Below, piece after piece: positions 1 to 5,857 of a DNA stretch of 10,818 nucleotides. The DNA is taken from positions 1 to 10,818 of the forward strand of contig CAJGDJ010000052.1 in assembly GCA_904502025.1 (NCBI GenBank). Reading direction: 5' to 3'. Within the stretch, counting starts at the first letter, position 1; every line of letters starts with the position of its first letter. Made by a program: the position numbers and the translations under genes. The notes beneath the pieces were generated by a model. It had not been told where the DNA came from. It did no database searches and worked only from the letters and a program-made list of their open reading frames with translations. This stretch comes from an uncultured Muribaculaceae bacterium. GTDB taxonomy: Bacteria > Bacteroidota > Bacteroidia > Bacteroidales > Muribaculaceae.

Positions 1-242
1 AAACCCCCGCAGGTACTATCAAGATCGCCTTAAAGTATGATGCGAAAGACAAAGTGAACGCTATCAAAGATCTTAAACGCGTATCACGTCCAGGTCTTCG
101 TCAATACACAGGCTACAAAGATATGCCACGAGTGTTAAATGGTTTAGGTATTGCTATCCTTTCTACTTCTCAAGGTGTGATGACTAATAAGAAAGCAGCT
201 GAGTTGAAGATTGGTGGTGAAGTACTATGTTATGTTTATTAA
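1..242 (+). CDS. rpsH: 30S ribosomal protein S8, C-terminal part (5' end outside window)
   Basis: This is the last 79 codons of S8, read in frame from base 3 to the TAA at 240-242. S8 binds 16S rRNA helix 21 in the central domain early in 30S assembly; in E. coli it also represses spc operon translation. The visible part holds the family's C-terminal signature: RPGLRQYTGYKDMPRV, then a GLGIAILSTS stretch and GVMTNKKA, ending in GGEVLCYVY, which is typical of Bacteroidales S8. A GTG at 54 is only an internal valine codon, not the start, because S8-like sequence continues upstream to the window edge. rplF follows after 20 bases, as in the standard spc operon. Identity is certain; only the N-terminal part is missing, because of the window boundary. 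Confidence 0.97.
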   Translation, partial: TPAGTIKIALKYDAKDKVNAIKDLKRVSRPGLRQYTGYKDMPRVLNGLGIAILSTSQGVMTNKKAAELKIGGEVLCYVY

Positions 243-248
243 TCTTAT

Positions 249-254
249 AGGAGG
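249..254 (+). promoter_or_regulatory. Strong Shine-Dalgarno site (AGGAGG) for rplF
   Basis: AGGAGG lies 8 bases before the rplF ATG, a textbook distance. It is the only clear Shine-Dalgarno site before any gene in this window; the other starts are preceded by A/T-rich sequence, as is normal in Bacteroidetes, where the 16S anti-SD end is largely sequestered. The site supports the ATG at 263 as the true start. Whether it has a regulatory role is inference. Confidence 0.75.
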
Positions 255-262
255 TATTAATT

Positions 263-817
263 ATGTCAAGAATAGGAAAAGCTCCCATTGAGATACCTGC
301 CGGTGTAACCGTTAAGGTAGAAAATAACGTAGTAACTGTAAAAGGTCCTAAAGGTGAATTTTCACAAACAGTGAACCCTGACCTTGATATCCAAATCGAG
401 GGTAACACTCTCACTATATCACGTCCAACCAACAATCGTGAACACCGTGCTCAACATGGTCTTTATCGTGCGTTGATTAACAATATGGTGGTAGGTGTTT
501 CTACTGGCTATCGCAAGGAAATGGAATTAGTAGGCGTAGGTTACCGTGCAGCCGCAACAGGTCAAGTGCTCGAACTTTCGCTCGGTTTCTCTCACGCAAT
601 ATATATTCAACTTCCTAAAGAAGTGAAAGTTGAAGCTAAGACTGAAAGAAATAAAAACCCACTTATCATTCTTGAAAGTGGAGATAAGCAACTTCTCGGT
701 CAAGTGTGTGCAAAGATTCGTTCATTGCGCAAACCTGAGCCATATAAAGGTAAAGGTATTAAGTTTGTTGGCGAAGTTATTCGTCGTAAGTCAGGTAAAT
801 CGGCTGGTGCCAAATAA
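263..817 (+). CDS. rplF: 50S ribosomal protein L6
   Basis: A 184-residue protein of the usual bacterial L6 length. L6 sits near the GTPase-associated centre of the 50S subunit, next to the sarcin-ricin loop, and is needed late in 50S assembly. The start MSRIGKAPIEIP is the conserved L6 N terminus. Two repeated alpha/beta domains follow (about 1-82 and 83-184). The second carries the GVGYRAA segment near residue 91 and the family signature PEPYKGKGIKF at 158-168. A basic tail (RRKSGKSAGAK) ends the protein. It lies 20 bases after rpsH and 16 bases before rplR. The ATG is fixed by the conserved N terminus and by an unusual AGGAGG site 8 bases upstream. Confidence 0.98.
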   Translation: MSRIGKAPIEIPAGVTVKVENNVVTVKGPKGEFSQTVNPDLDIQIEGNTLTISRPTNNREHRAQHGLYRALINNMVVGVSTGYRKEMELVGVGYRAAATGQVLELSLGFSHAIYIQLPKEVKVEAKTERNKNPLIILESGDKQLLGQVCAKIRSLRKPEPYKGKGIKFVGEVIRRKSGKSAGAK

Positions 818-833
818 GTAAAATAGACTCGTT

Positions 834-1175
834 ATGATATCTAAGATACAAAGAAGAAATAAAATCAAGACACGTATCCGTGGGAAAGTGTCTGGTACTG
901 CCGCACGTCCTCGTATGACTGTGTTCCGCAGCAACAAACAAATTTATGTTCAACTTATCGACGACCTCGCAGGTAAAACTTTAGTTGCTACCTCATCAAA
1001 AGGTATCGAAGAAGGAACAAAAATCGAAATCGCTGCTAAGGTGGGTGAAGCAATTGCACAAAAAGCAATCGCAGCAGGTATTACCGAAGTGGTTTTTGAC
1101 CGTAACGGTTACCTCTTCCATGGTAGAGTAAAATCATTGGCTGATGCCGCACGTAATGGCGGTCTTAAATTTTAA
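834..1175 (+). CDS. rplR: 50S ribosomal protein L18
   Basis: 113 residues, near the normal length for L18, which binds 5S rRNA and helps dock it into the central protuberance of the 50S subunit with L5. A basic N-terminal arm (KIQRRNKIKTRIRGKV, residues 4-19) leads into the conserved RPRMTVFRSNKQIYVQ segment (25-40). The C-terminal block FDRNGYLFHGR (88-98), followed by SLADAARNGGLKF, is the L18 hallmark. No Shine-Dalgarno is visible; the sequence before the ATG is A/T-rich. The gap to rpsE is only 5 bases, so translational coupling is likely. Confidence 0.98.
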   Translation: MISKIQRRNKIKTRIRGKVSGTAARPRMTVFRSNKQIYVQLIDDLAGKTLVATSSKGIEEGTKIEIAAKVGEAIAQKAIAAGITEVVFDRNGYLFHGRVKSLADAARNGGLKF

Positions 1176-1180
1176 CAATT

Positions 1181-1699
1181 ATGGCAAAAAGAAATAACAG
1201 AGTAAAATTAGACAGTTCTATTGAATTGAAAGATCGTCTCGTTGCCATTAATCGTGTTACCAAAGTTACCAAAGGTGGTCGCACTTTCACATTTGCAGCA
1301 ATCGTTGTAGTTGGTAATGAAAATGGCATCGTAGGTTGGGGTCTTGGTAAGGCAAACGAGGTAACAGCTGCTATCGCTAAAGGTGTAGAAGCTGCTAAAA
1401 AGAACCTTATCAAAGTTCCTGTTCATAAAGGTACTATTCCTCATGAACAATTTGCTAAATTTGGCGGTTCACGCGTGATTCTTAAACCAGCTTCTCAAGG
1501 TACCGGGGTTAAAGCCGGTGGTGCGATGCGTGCTGTGCTTGAAAGTGTTGGTATTACCGATGTGCTCGCTAAATCAAAGGGTTCTTCTAACCCTCACAAC
1601 CTCGTTAAAGCAACTATCGCTGCTCTTGACGAAATGAGAAGTCCGGCTATTGTTGCTCAAAATCGTGGTATTTCAGTTGAACAAGTTTTTAAAGGTTAA
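1181..1699 (+). CDS. rpsE: 30S ribosomal protein S5
   Basis: 172 residues, the usual size for S5. The protein sits at the back of the 30S subunit near S4 and S8, helps shape the mRNA entry channel, and affects decoding fidelity; changes in its N-terminal loop cause spectinomycin resistance in other bacteria. The N-terminal double-stranded-RNA-binding domain starts at ELKDRLVAINRVTKV (15-29) and includes the S5 signature around 33-65 (GGRTFTF, then GIVGWGLGKANEV). The C-terminal ribosomal-S5-fold domain contains GGSRVILKPASQGTGVKAGG (95-114) and the SKGSSNPHNLVKAT segment. The spectinomycin-loop sequence (KVTKGGR) looks ordinary. It lies 5 bases after rplR and 12 before rpmD. Confidence 0.98.
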   Translation: MAKRNNRVKLDSSIELKDRLVAINRVTKVTKGGRTFTFAAIVVVGNENGIVGWGLGKANEVTAAIAKGVEAAKKNLIKVPVHKGTIPHEQFAKFGGSRVILKPASQGTGVKAGGAMRAVLESVGITDVLAKSKGSSNPHNLVKATIAALDEMRSPAIVAQNRGISVEQVFKG

Positions 1700-1711
1700 T
1701 ACTCAACTACA

Positions 1712-1891
1712 ATGGCACAAATTCAAATCAAACAAATAAAAAGTCGCATTAAGTGTCCTGCAGTGCAAAAACGCACTCTTGATGCTCTTGGCTTAAAGAA
1801 AATGAATCACGTAGTAGTTAAAGAAAATACTCATGACGTGATGGGTATGGTTAACAAAGTACGTCATTTGGTAGAAGTGACTAACGCTTAA
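1712..1891 (+). CDS. rpmD: 50S ribosomal protein L30
   Basis: A 59-residue protein read from ATG 1712 to TAA 1889-1891. Its sequence starts MAQIQIKQIKSRIKC and continues through RTLDALGLKKMNHVVVKEN, matching bacterial L30: a short ferredoxin-like alpha/beta fold that contacts 23S rRNA on the 50S surface. The LGLKKMNHVV segment is the conserved core, and the C-terminal half (GMVNKVRHLVEV) forms the second helix and last strand. The position between rpsE (12 bases) and rplO (14 bases) is the canonical place for rpmD. It is dispensable or absent in some bacterial lineages, but here it is intact and of normal length. Confidence 0.97.
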   Translation: MAQIQIKQIKSRIKCPAVQKRTLDALGLKKMNHVVVKENTHDVMGMVNKVRHLVEVTNA

Positions 1892-1905
1892 TATTTTTAA
1901 TAATT

Positions 1906-2352
1906 ATGGATTTAAGTAATATACAACCCGCTGTAGGTGCTGTAAAACGCAAAACTCGTATTGGTCGTGGTGCCGGTTCGGGTAAGGGTGGAACTTCTAC
2001 CCGTGGTCACAAAGGTGCTAAATCACGTTCAGGTTACAGCCGCAAGATTGGTTTTGAAGGTGGTCAAATGCCAATTCAACGCCGTTTGCCTAAATTCGGT
2101 TTCAAAAACATCAACCGTGTTGAATACAAAGCAATCAACATCGCTGATATTGAAGCTTTGGCAACAGCTAAGAATCTTCAAAAAGTTGGTCTTGCTGAAC
2201 TCCGTGAAGCTGGTCTTATTAGCAAAAATCAACTTGTAAAAGTTCTTGCTAAAGGAGCAATCTCATGCAAAGTGGAAGTAGAAGCAAATGCATTCTCTGA
2301 AGCTGCTCAAAAGGCTATTGAAGCCGCTGGTGGTTCAATCAATAAAGTTTAA
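1906..2352 (+). CDS. rplO: 50S ribosomal protein L15
   Basis: 148 residues, typical of bacterial L15, which penetrates the 50S core with a long extended N-terminal region and is important in late assembly. The first ~65 residues are Gly/Arg/Lys-rich and extended (RIGRGAGSGKGGTSTRGHKG at 18-37, then GFEGGQMPIQRRLPK at 49-63), the unstructured rRNA-threading arm of the family. A globular L18e/L15-type domain follows (about 75-148), ending in AFSEAAQKAIEAAGGSI. It is preceded by an A/T-rich stretch without a Shine-Dalgarno and is followed by secY after only 5 bases, the standard rplO-secY junction. Confidence 0.98.
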   Translation: MDLSNIQPAVGAVKRKTRIGRGAGSGKGGTSTRGHKGAKSRSGYSRKIGFEGGQMPIQRRLPKFGFKNINRVEYKAINIADIEALATAKNLQKVGLAELREAGLISKNQLVKVLAKGAISCKVEVEANAFSEAAQKAIEAAGGSINKV

Positions 2353-2357
2353 TTATA

Positions 2358-3707
2358 ATGAGCTTCGTTCAAACCATAAAAAATATTTGGACCATTGAAG
2401 AGCTTCGCAAGCGACTCATCGTCACTGTCTTGTTAGTGCTTGTCTATCGTCTTGGTTGTTTTGTTGTTCTTCCTGGAATCAATCCTCAAGAACTCCAAGA
2501 TCTTGCAAACTTCACTAACAAGAGTGGCTTGATGCAACTTCTCGACATGTTCTCAGGGGGGGCATTCTCGCAAGCATCAATATTGGCTCTTGGTATCATG
2601 CCTTATATCACAGCGTCGATTGTGATTCAACTTTTAGGTATGGTATTGCCTTCATTCCAAAAAATGCAACGTGAAGGTGAAAGTGGTCGTCAAAAATTGA
2701 ATCAATATACACGTTATCTTACAGTAGGTATTTTGCTCATGCAAGGTCCTGCATATCTTTACAACCTCCAAGCTCAAATTAATGGAGCTGGTGGTCACAT
2801 GCAGTTGACTTTCTGGATGGTAGCATATCTTACTATCATTCTTGCAGCAGGCTCAATGTTTATCATGTGGCTTGGTGAAAGAATCACAGACCGTGGTATT
2901 GGTAATGGTATTTCTTTCATTATCCTTGTGGGTATTATCGCTCGTCTTCCACAAGCATTACTTTATGAGTTCACAAGTCGTTTGCCAGGAGCAAGTGGCA
3001 GTGAAGGTGGTCTCATCATGTTTGTAGTGGAAATCATCTTGTTACTTGCTGTAACAATTGGTGCAGTGTTATTGGTGCAAGGAACTCGCAAAGTTCCCGT
3101 ACAATATGCAAAACGCATAGTTGGCAATAAACAATATGGTGGAGCACGTCAATACATCCCATTGAAAGTTAATGCTGCAGGTGTTATGCCTATCATTTTT
3201 GCTCAAGCAATTATGTTTATTCCTTTGACTCTTGCAGGATTCAGTACATCAGAAGGTGCTTCTGGTATTGTAGCTGCATTCTCTGACATCAACGGATTTT
3301 GGTATAACCTTGTATTCTTCGCAATGATTGTAGCGTTTACATATTTCTACACTGCAATCACTGTACGCCCTACTCAAATGGCTGAAGATATGAAGCGTAA
3401 TAATGGTTTTATTCCCGGTGTAAAACCAGGTAAGAAAACTGCTGAATATCTTGATACAATCATGTCGCGTATCACATTGCCAGGATCTATCTTCCTTGGT
3501 ATTGTTGCCATTCTTCCTGCATTCGCTCGATTCTTCGGAATCAGTGATAACTTTGCTCAATTCTTCGGAGGTACATCGCTTTTGATTATGGTTGGTGTTG
3601 TTCTTGATACATTACAACAAATTGAAAGTCACTTGATGATGCACCATTATGATGGATTGATGAAAGATGGTAAAATCAAAGGACGTACAACCGGAAGTGC
3701 TTATTAA
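2358..3707 (+). CDS. secY: Protein translocase channel subunit SecY
   Basis: 449 residues, close to E. coli SecY. It forms the inner-membrane protein-conducting channel with SecE and SecG, working with SecA or the ribosome. Ten hydrophobic segments can be read: about 20-38, 72-95, 117-136, 150-172, 183-202, 219-241, 272-292, 315-337, 373-393 and 402-422. The plug region LLDMFSGGAFSQASILALGI (61-80) is followed by MPYITASIVIQLL in TM2. The cytosolic loop with QGTRKVPVQYAKR (241-253) and the one with RPTQMAEDMKRNNGFIPG (337-354) are the conserved ribosome- and SecA-contacting loops. The gene lies 5 bases after rplO and 21 before map. A run of seven G at 2556-2562 encodes the plug-region glycines. 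Confidence 0.98.
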   Translation: MSFVQTIKNIWTIEELRKRLIVTVLLVLVYRLGCFVVLPGINPQELQDLANFTNKSGLMQLLDMFSGGAFSQASILALGIMPYITASIVIQLLGMVLPSFQKMQREGESGRQKLNQYTRYLTVGILLMQGPAYLYNLQAQINGAGGHMQLTFWMVAYLTIILAAGSMFIMWLGERITDRGIGNGISFIILVGIIARLPQALLYEFTSRLPGASGSEGGLIMFVVEIILLLAVTIGAVLLVQGTRKVPVQYAKRIVGNKQYGGARQYIPLKVNAAGVMPIIFAQAIMFIPLTLAGFSTSEGASGIVAAFSDINGFWYNLVFFAMIVAFTYFYTAITVRPTQMAEDMKRNNGFIPGVKPGKKTAEYLDTIMSRITLPGSIFLGIVAILPAFARFFGISDNFAQFFGGTSLLIMVGVVLDTLQQIESHLMMHHYDGLMKDGKIKGRTTGSAY

Positions 3708-3728
3708 TATCAGCTATTTCAATAATAA

Positions 3729-4511
3729 ATGATTTATCTCAAAACATACGAAGACATCGAACGTATGAGAGAAGCAAATACTCTCGTAAGTCGCACACTT
3801 GGCGAAATCGCCAAGTGGGTGGCTCCCGGAGTTACCACTCTCAAACTTGACACTATTGCTCGTGAATTTATTTGCGATAATGGTGGACGTCCAGCATGTC
3901 TTGGCTATGGAGGTTTTCCCGGCTCTATTTGTTGTGAGGTTAATGAAATAGTTGTTCATGGTTTTCCTTCAAATTACACATTGCGTGAAGGTGATATCAT
4001 TGGCACTGATTGTGTAGTTGAAAAAGATGGCTTTATGGGCGATTCTTGTTACACTTTTGCTGTTGGCGAAATCGCTCCTGAAATAATGAAGCTGTGTGTA
4101 ACAACTAAGGAGTCTTTATATAAAGGTATTGAAGCATGCCAAGAAGGCAAACGAATTGGTGATATTGCTAATGCTGTTCAAACATATTGCGAATCGCGTG
4201 GTTATAGTGTAGTGCGTGAAATGTGTGGTCATGGCATTGGAAAAAGCATGCATGAAGATCCCGAAGTGCCTAATTATGGTCGTCGTGGAACAGGTTCGTT
4301 AATTAAAAACGGAATGTGCTTGTGTATTGAACCAATGATTAACCTTGGAAGTCGCAATGTAGTGATTGAAGCTGATGGTTGGACTTGTCGCACTCGCGAT
4401 CGTAAACCTTCGGCTCATTATGAACACACAGTTGCAATCATGAATGGAAAAACCGAAGTATTAACAACATTTGATTATATCGAGGAAGTTCTCGGAGATA
4501 AATTTATTTAA
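3729..4511 (+). CDS. map: Methionine aminopeptidase, type I
   Basis: 260 residues, the compact type Ia form without an N-terminal zinc-finger extension. The enzyme is cytosolic and removes the initiator methionine from new proteins after deformylation. All five dinuclear-metal ligands of the pita-bread fold are present by motif alignment: D94 (in GTDCVV), D105 (in GFMGDSC), H168 (in MCGHGIG), E201 (in CIEPMI) and E232 (in HYEHT). The substrate-site histidine is H77 (in IVVHG). There are many cysteines (for example CC at 68-69, C196, C199), which is somewhat unusual but not at catalytic positions. Placement between secY and infA is normal in Bacteroidetes and Gram-positives. No separate promoter is seen in the 21-base gap. 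Confidence 0.97.
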   Translation: MIYLKTYEDIERMREANTLVSRTLGEIAKWVAPGVTTLKLDTIAREFICDNGGRPACLGYGGFPGSICCEVNEIVVHGFPSNYTLREGDIIGTDCVVEKDGFMGDSCYTFAVGEIAPEIMKLCVTTKESLYKGIEACQEGKRIGDIANAVQTYCESRGYSVVREMCGHGIGKSMHEDPEVPNYGRRGTGSLIKNGMCLCIEPMINLGSRNVVIEADGWTCRTRDRKPSAHYEHTVAIMNGKTEVLTTFDYIEEVLGDKFI

Positions 4512-4518
4512 TTAGTAT

Positions 4519-4737
4519 ATGGCAAAACAAGCAGCAATTGAACAAGACGGAGTCATCGTTGAAGCACTCTCTAATGCAATGTTTCGTGTAGAACTTGAAA
4601 ACGGACATGAAATCACAGCCCACATTTCAGGTAAAATGCGTATGCATTACATTAAAATTCTCCCAGGAGATAAAGTGAGGGTGGAAATGTCTCCTTATGA
4701 CCTATCAAAAGGTCGCATTGCATTTAGATACAAATAA
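4519..4737 (+). CDS. infA: Translation initiation factor IF-1
   Basis: 72 residues, exactly the size expected for IF-1, a single OB-fold protein that occupies the 30S A site during initiation and works with IF-2 and IF-3. It shows the family's conserved core: DGVIVEALSNAMFRVELENG (10-29), HISGKMRMHYIKILPGDKVRVE (35-56) and the terminal SPYDLSKGRIAFRYK (58-72). The first residues MAKQAAIEQ agree with the Bacteroidetes form. It starts 7 bases after map and ends 17 bases before rpmJ. It lies in the run that links the spc and alpha operons, so it is probably co-transcribed with ribosomal protein genes. Confidence 0.98.
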   Translation: MAKQAAIEQDGVIVEALSNAMFRVELENGHEITAHISGKMRMHYIKILPGDKVRVEMSPYDLSKGRIAFRYK

Positions 4738-4754
4738 TATTAAAACTAAAAGAT

Positions 4755-4871
4755 ATGAAAGTTAGAGCCTCAGTAAAAAAACGTACCCCAGACTGTAAAA
4801 TCGTACGACGTAAGGGACGTCTCTATGTGATTAATAAAAAGAACCCAAAGTATAAACAACGTCAAGGATAA
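4755..4871 (+). CDS. rpmJ: 50S ribosomal protein L36, zinc-less (C-minus) form
   Basis: A 38-residue protein read from ATG 4755 to TAA 4869-4871. The N terminus (MKVRASVKKR) and C terminus (NPKYKQRQG) are diagnostic of L36, which binds 23S rRNA in the 50S subunit. Aligned without gaps to the zinc-ribbon form, the four zinc ligands C11, C14, C27 and H33 read T11, C14, N27 and Y33, so only one remains and zinc binding is not expected. This C-minus form is common in Bacteroidetes. The gene lies 17 bases after infA and 40 before rpsM. Confidence 0.96.
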   Translation: MKVRASVKKRTPDCKIVRRKGRLYVINKKNPKYKQRQG

Positions 4872-4878
4872 TTTTTGT

Positions 4879-4886
4879 TATTTTTG
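4879..4886 (+). promoter_or_regulatory. Possible -7 box upstream of rpsM
   Basis: TATTTTTG matches the Bacteroidetes -7 consensus TAnnTTTG and lies in the 40-base rpmJ-rpsM gap, where the alpha operon proper begins. No TTG or TTTG is found about 20 bases upstream (that stretch is the end of rpmJ), so this is at best a weak internal promoter. The A/T-rich background makes a chance match plausible. Confidence 0.25.
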
Positions 4887-4911
4887 CAAAAAATAAATAG
4901 TCAAATAAGAT

Positions 4912-5292
4912 ATGGCAGTAAGAATCGTGGGAGTTGACCTCCCCCAAAATAAAAGAGGTGAGATCGCCTTGACTTATATCTTCGGCATCGGTCGTAGTGC
5001 AGCTAAAACAATTTTGGAGAAAGCTGGCGTTGATGTAAACATCAAAGTAAAAGATTGGACCGACGCTCAAGCAGCAAAAGTGCGTGAAGTCATTGGTGCA
5101 GATTACAAAGTAGAAGGTGACCTCCGTAGTGAAATCCAACTTAATATCAAACGTTTGATGGACATCGGTTGCTATCGTGGTATCCGTCATCGTATCGGTC
5201 TTCCAGTGCGTGGTCAAAGCACTAAAAACAATGCCCGCACTCGTAAAGGTCGTAAGAAAACTGTTGCTAACAAGAAAAAAGCTACTAAATAA
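4912..5292 (+). CDS. rpsM: 30S ribosomal protein S13
   Basis: 126 residues, the normal length for S13, which sits in the head of the 30S subunit, forms bridges to the 50S subunit, and touches P-site tRNA with its C-terminal tail. The N terminus MAVRIVGVDLPQNKRGEIAL, followed by YIFGIGRSAAKTIL (23-36), is the conserved helix-two-turn-helix part. The S13 signature is GCYRGIRHRIGLPVRGQST (86-104). The C-terminal tail is very basic (KGRKKTVANKKKATK), as expected for the tRNA- and rRNA-contacting extension. It opens the classical alpha operon set rpsM-rpsK-rpsD-rpoA-rplQ, with rpsK 9 bases downstream. Confidence 0.98.
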   Translation: MAVRIVGVDLPQNKRGEIALTYIFGIGRSAAKTILEKAGVDVNIKVKDWTDAQAAKVREVIGADYKVEGDLRSEIQLNIKRLMDIGCYRGIRHRIGLPVRGQSTKNNARTRKGRKKTVANKKKATK

Positions 5293-5301
5293 TAATAGAA
5301 T

Positions 5302-5691
5302 ATGGCAAAAAAGACAGTCGCAGCTAAGAAGAGAAACGTTAAAGTTGATGGCGCAGGCCAACTTCACGTTCACTCATCTTTCAACAACATCATTGTGTGC
5401 TTAGCCAACGGTGAAGGACAAGTAATTTCATGGTCAAGTGCAGGTAAAATGGGCTTCCGTGGCTCAAAGAAGAACACTCCTTATGCAGCTCAAATGGCCG
5501 CTCAAGATTGTGCAAAGGTTGCATACGATCTTGGACTTCGCAAGGTTAAAGCTTATGTTAAAGGTCCCGGTAACGGACGTGAGTCAGCAATCCGCACAAT
5601 TCATGGTGCAGGTATTGAAGTAACCGAAATTATCGACGTTACTCCACTACCACACAATGGTTGTCGTCCTCCAAAACGTCGCCGCGTATAA
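5302..5691 (+). CDS. rpsK: 30S ribosomal protein S11
   Basis: 129 residues, as in most bacteria. S11 lies on the 30S platform beside the mRNA exit and the Shine-Dalgarno helix, with S6, S18 and S21. The core GQLHVHSSFNNIIV (19-32), the segment GKMGFRGSKKNTPYAAQMAA (48-67) and the GPGNGRESAIR loop (88-98) are family hallmarks. The C terminus reads DVTPLPHNGCRPPKRRRV; the N119-G120 pair corresponds to the asparagine converted to isoaspartate in E. coli S11. It lies 9 bases after rpsM. Unlike its neighbours, it is followed by a 166-base gap before rpsD. The last Arg codons contain GCCGCG, which could pair with CGCGGC in that gap. Confidence 0.98.
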   Translation: MAKKTVAAKKRNVKVDGAGQLHVHSSFNNIIVCLANGEGQVISWSSAGKMGFRGSKKNTPYAAQMAAQDCAKVAYDLGLRKVKAYVKGPGNGRESAIRTIHGAGIEVTEIIDVTPLPHNGCRPPKRRRV

Positions 5692-5857
5692 TCTTTAATT
5701 CAGTTTACTAACTTTGTCTCTTTTAGTGACATTATCTATTAATTAACTTGAGATTTTGATTGAGTAAAAGTGAATAGACCATAATTTTCATCACCTCTCT
5801 ATGGTCGCGGCTGCACTAATGCTCATGGACAGTCTCTAAAAAACAGAATTCTTAAAA
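5692..5857 (+). promoter_or_regulatory. Candidate S4 autoregulatory leader between rpsK and rpsD
   Basis: This 166-base non-coding gap is 4 to 30 times longer than the other spacers of the operon. Visible structure: a short hairpin GTCTCT/AGTGAC at 5715-5730 (one T-T mismatch, TTTT loop); a 7-bp stem GACCATA (5777-5783) with TATGGTC (5800-5806) around a 16-base loop; and a G/C-rich patch just 3' of it (GCGGCTGC) followed by a weak GCA/TGC hairpin (5813-5822). S4 is a known translational autoregulator in E. coli and B. subtilis, and comparative studies have described S4-leader motifs in Bacteroidia. That this is such a leader is inference from position, length and stems. A perfect -7-like box lies at its 5' end. 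No reading frame of note is present. Confidence 0.6.
5709..5716 (+). promoter_or_regulatory. Possible internal promoter (-7 box) for the rpsD-rpoA-rplQ segment
   Basis: TAACTTTG is an exact match to the Bacteroidetes -7 box TAnnTTTG and lies just after the rpsK stop. Transcription would begin near 5722-5726 and produce a leader of about 130 bases before rpsD. No good -33 TTG/TTTG is visible about 20 bases upstream (that stretch is the GCCGCGTATAA end of rpsK), so the call is tentative. Confidence 0.38.

Noticed and set aside
54..242. GTG at 54 as a start codon of a 62-residue protein
   Set aside because: The frame is open to the left edge and the upstream codons encode S8 sequence (IKIALKYDAKDK), so the GTG is an internal valine of rpsH.
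184..435. Minus-strand open frame of 83 codons across the rpsH/rplF junction
   Set aside because: It lies antisense to two certain ribosomal protein genes, has no family resemblance, and is explained as a shadow of their codons. The same holds for the other antisense and out-of-frame stretches within 630-9461.
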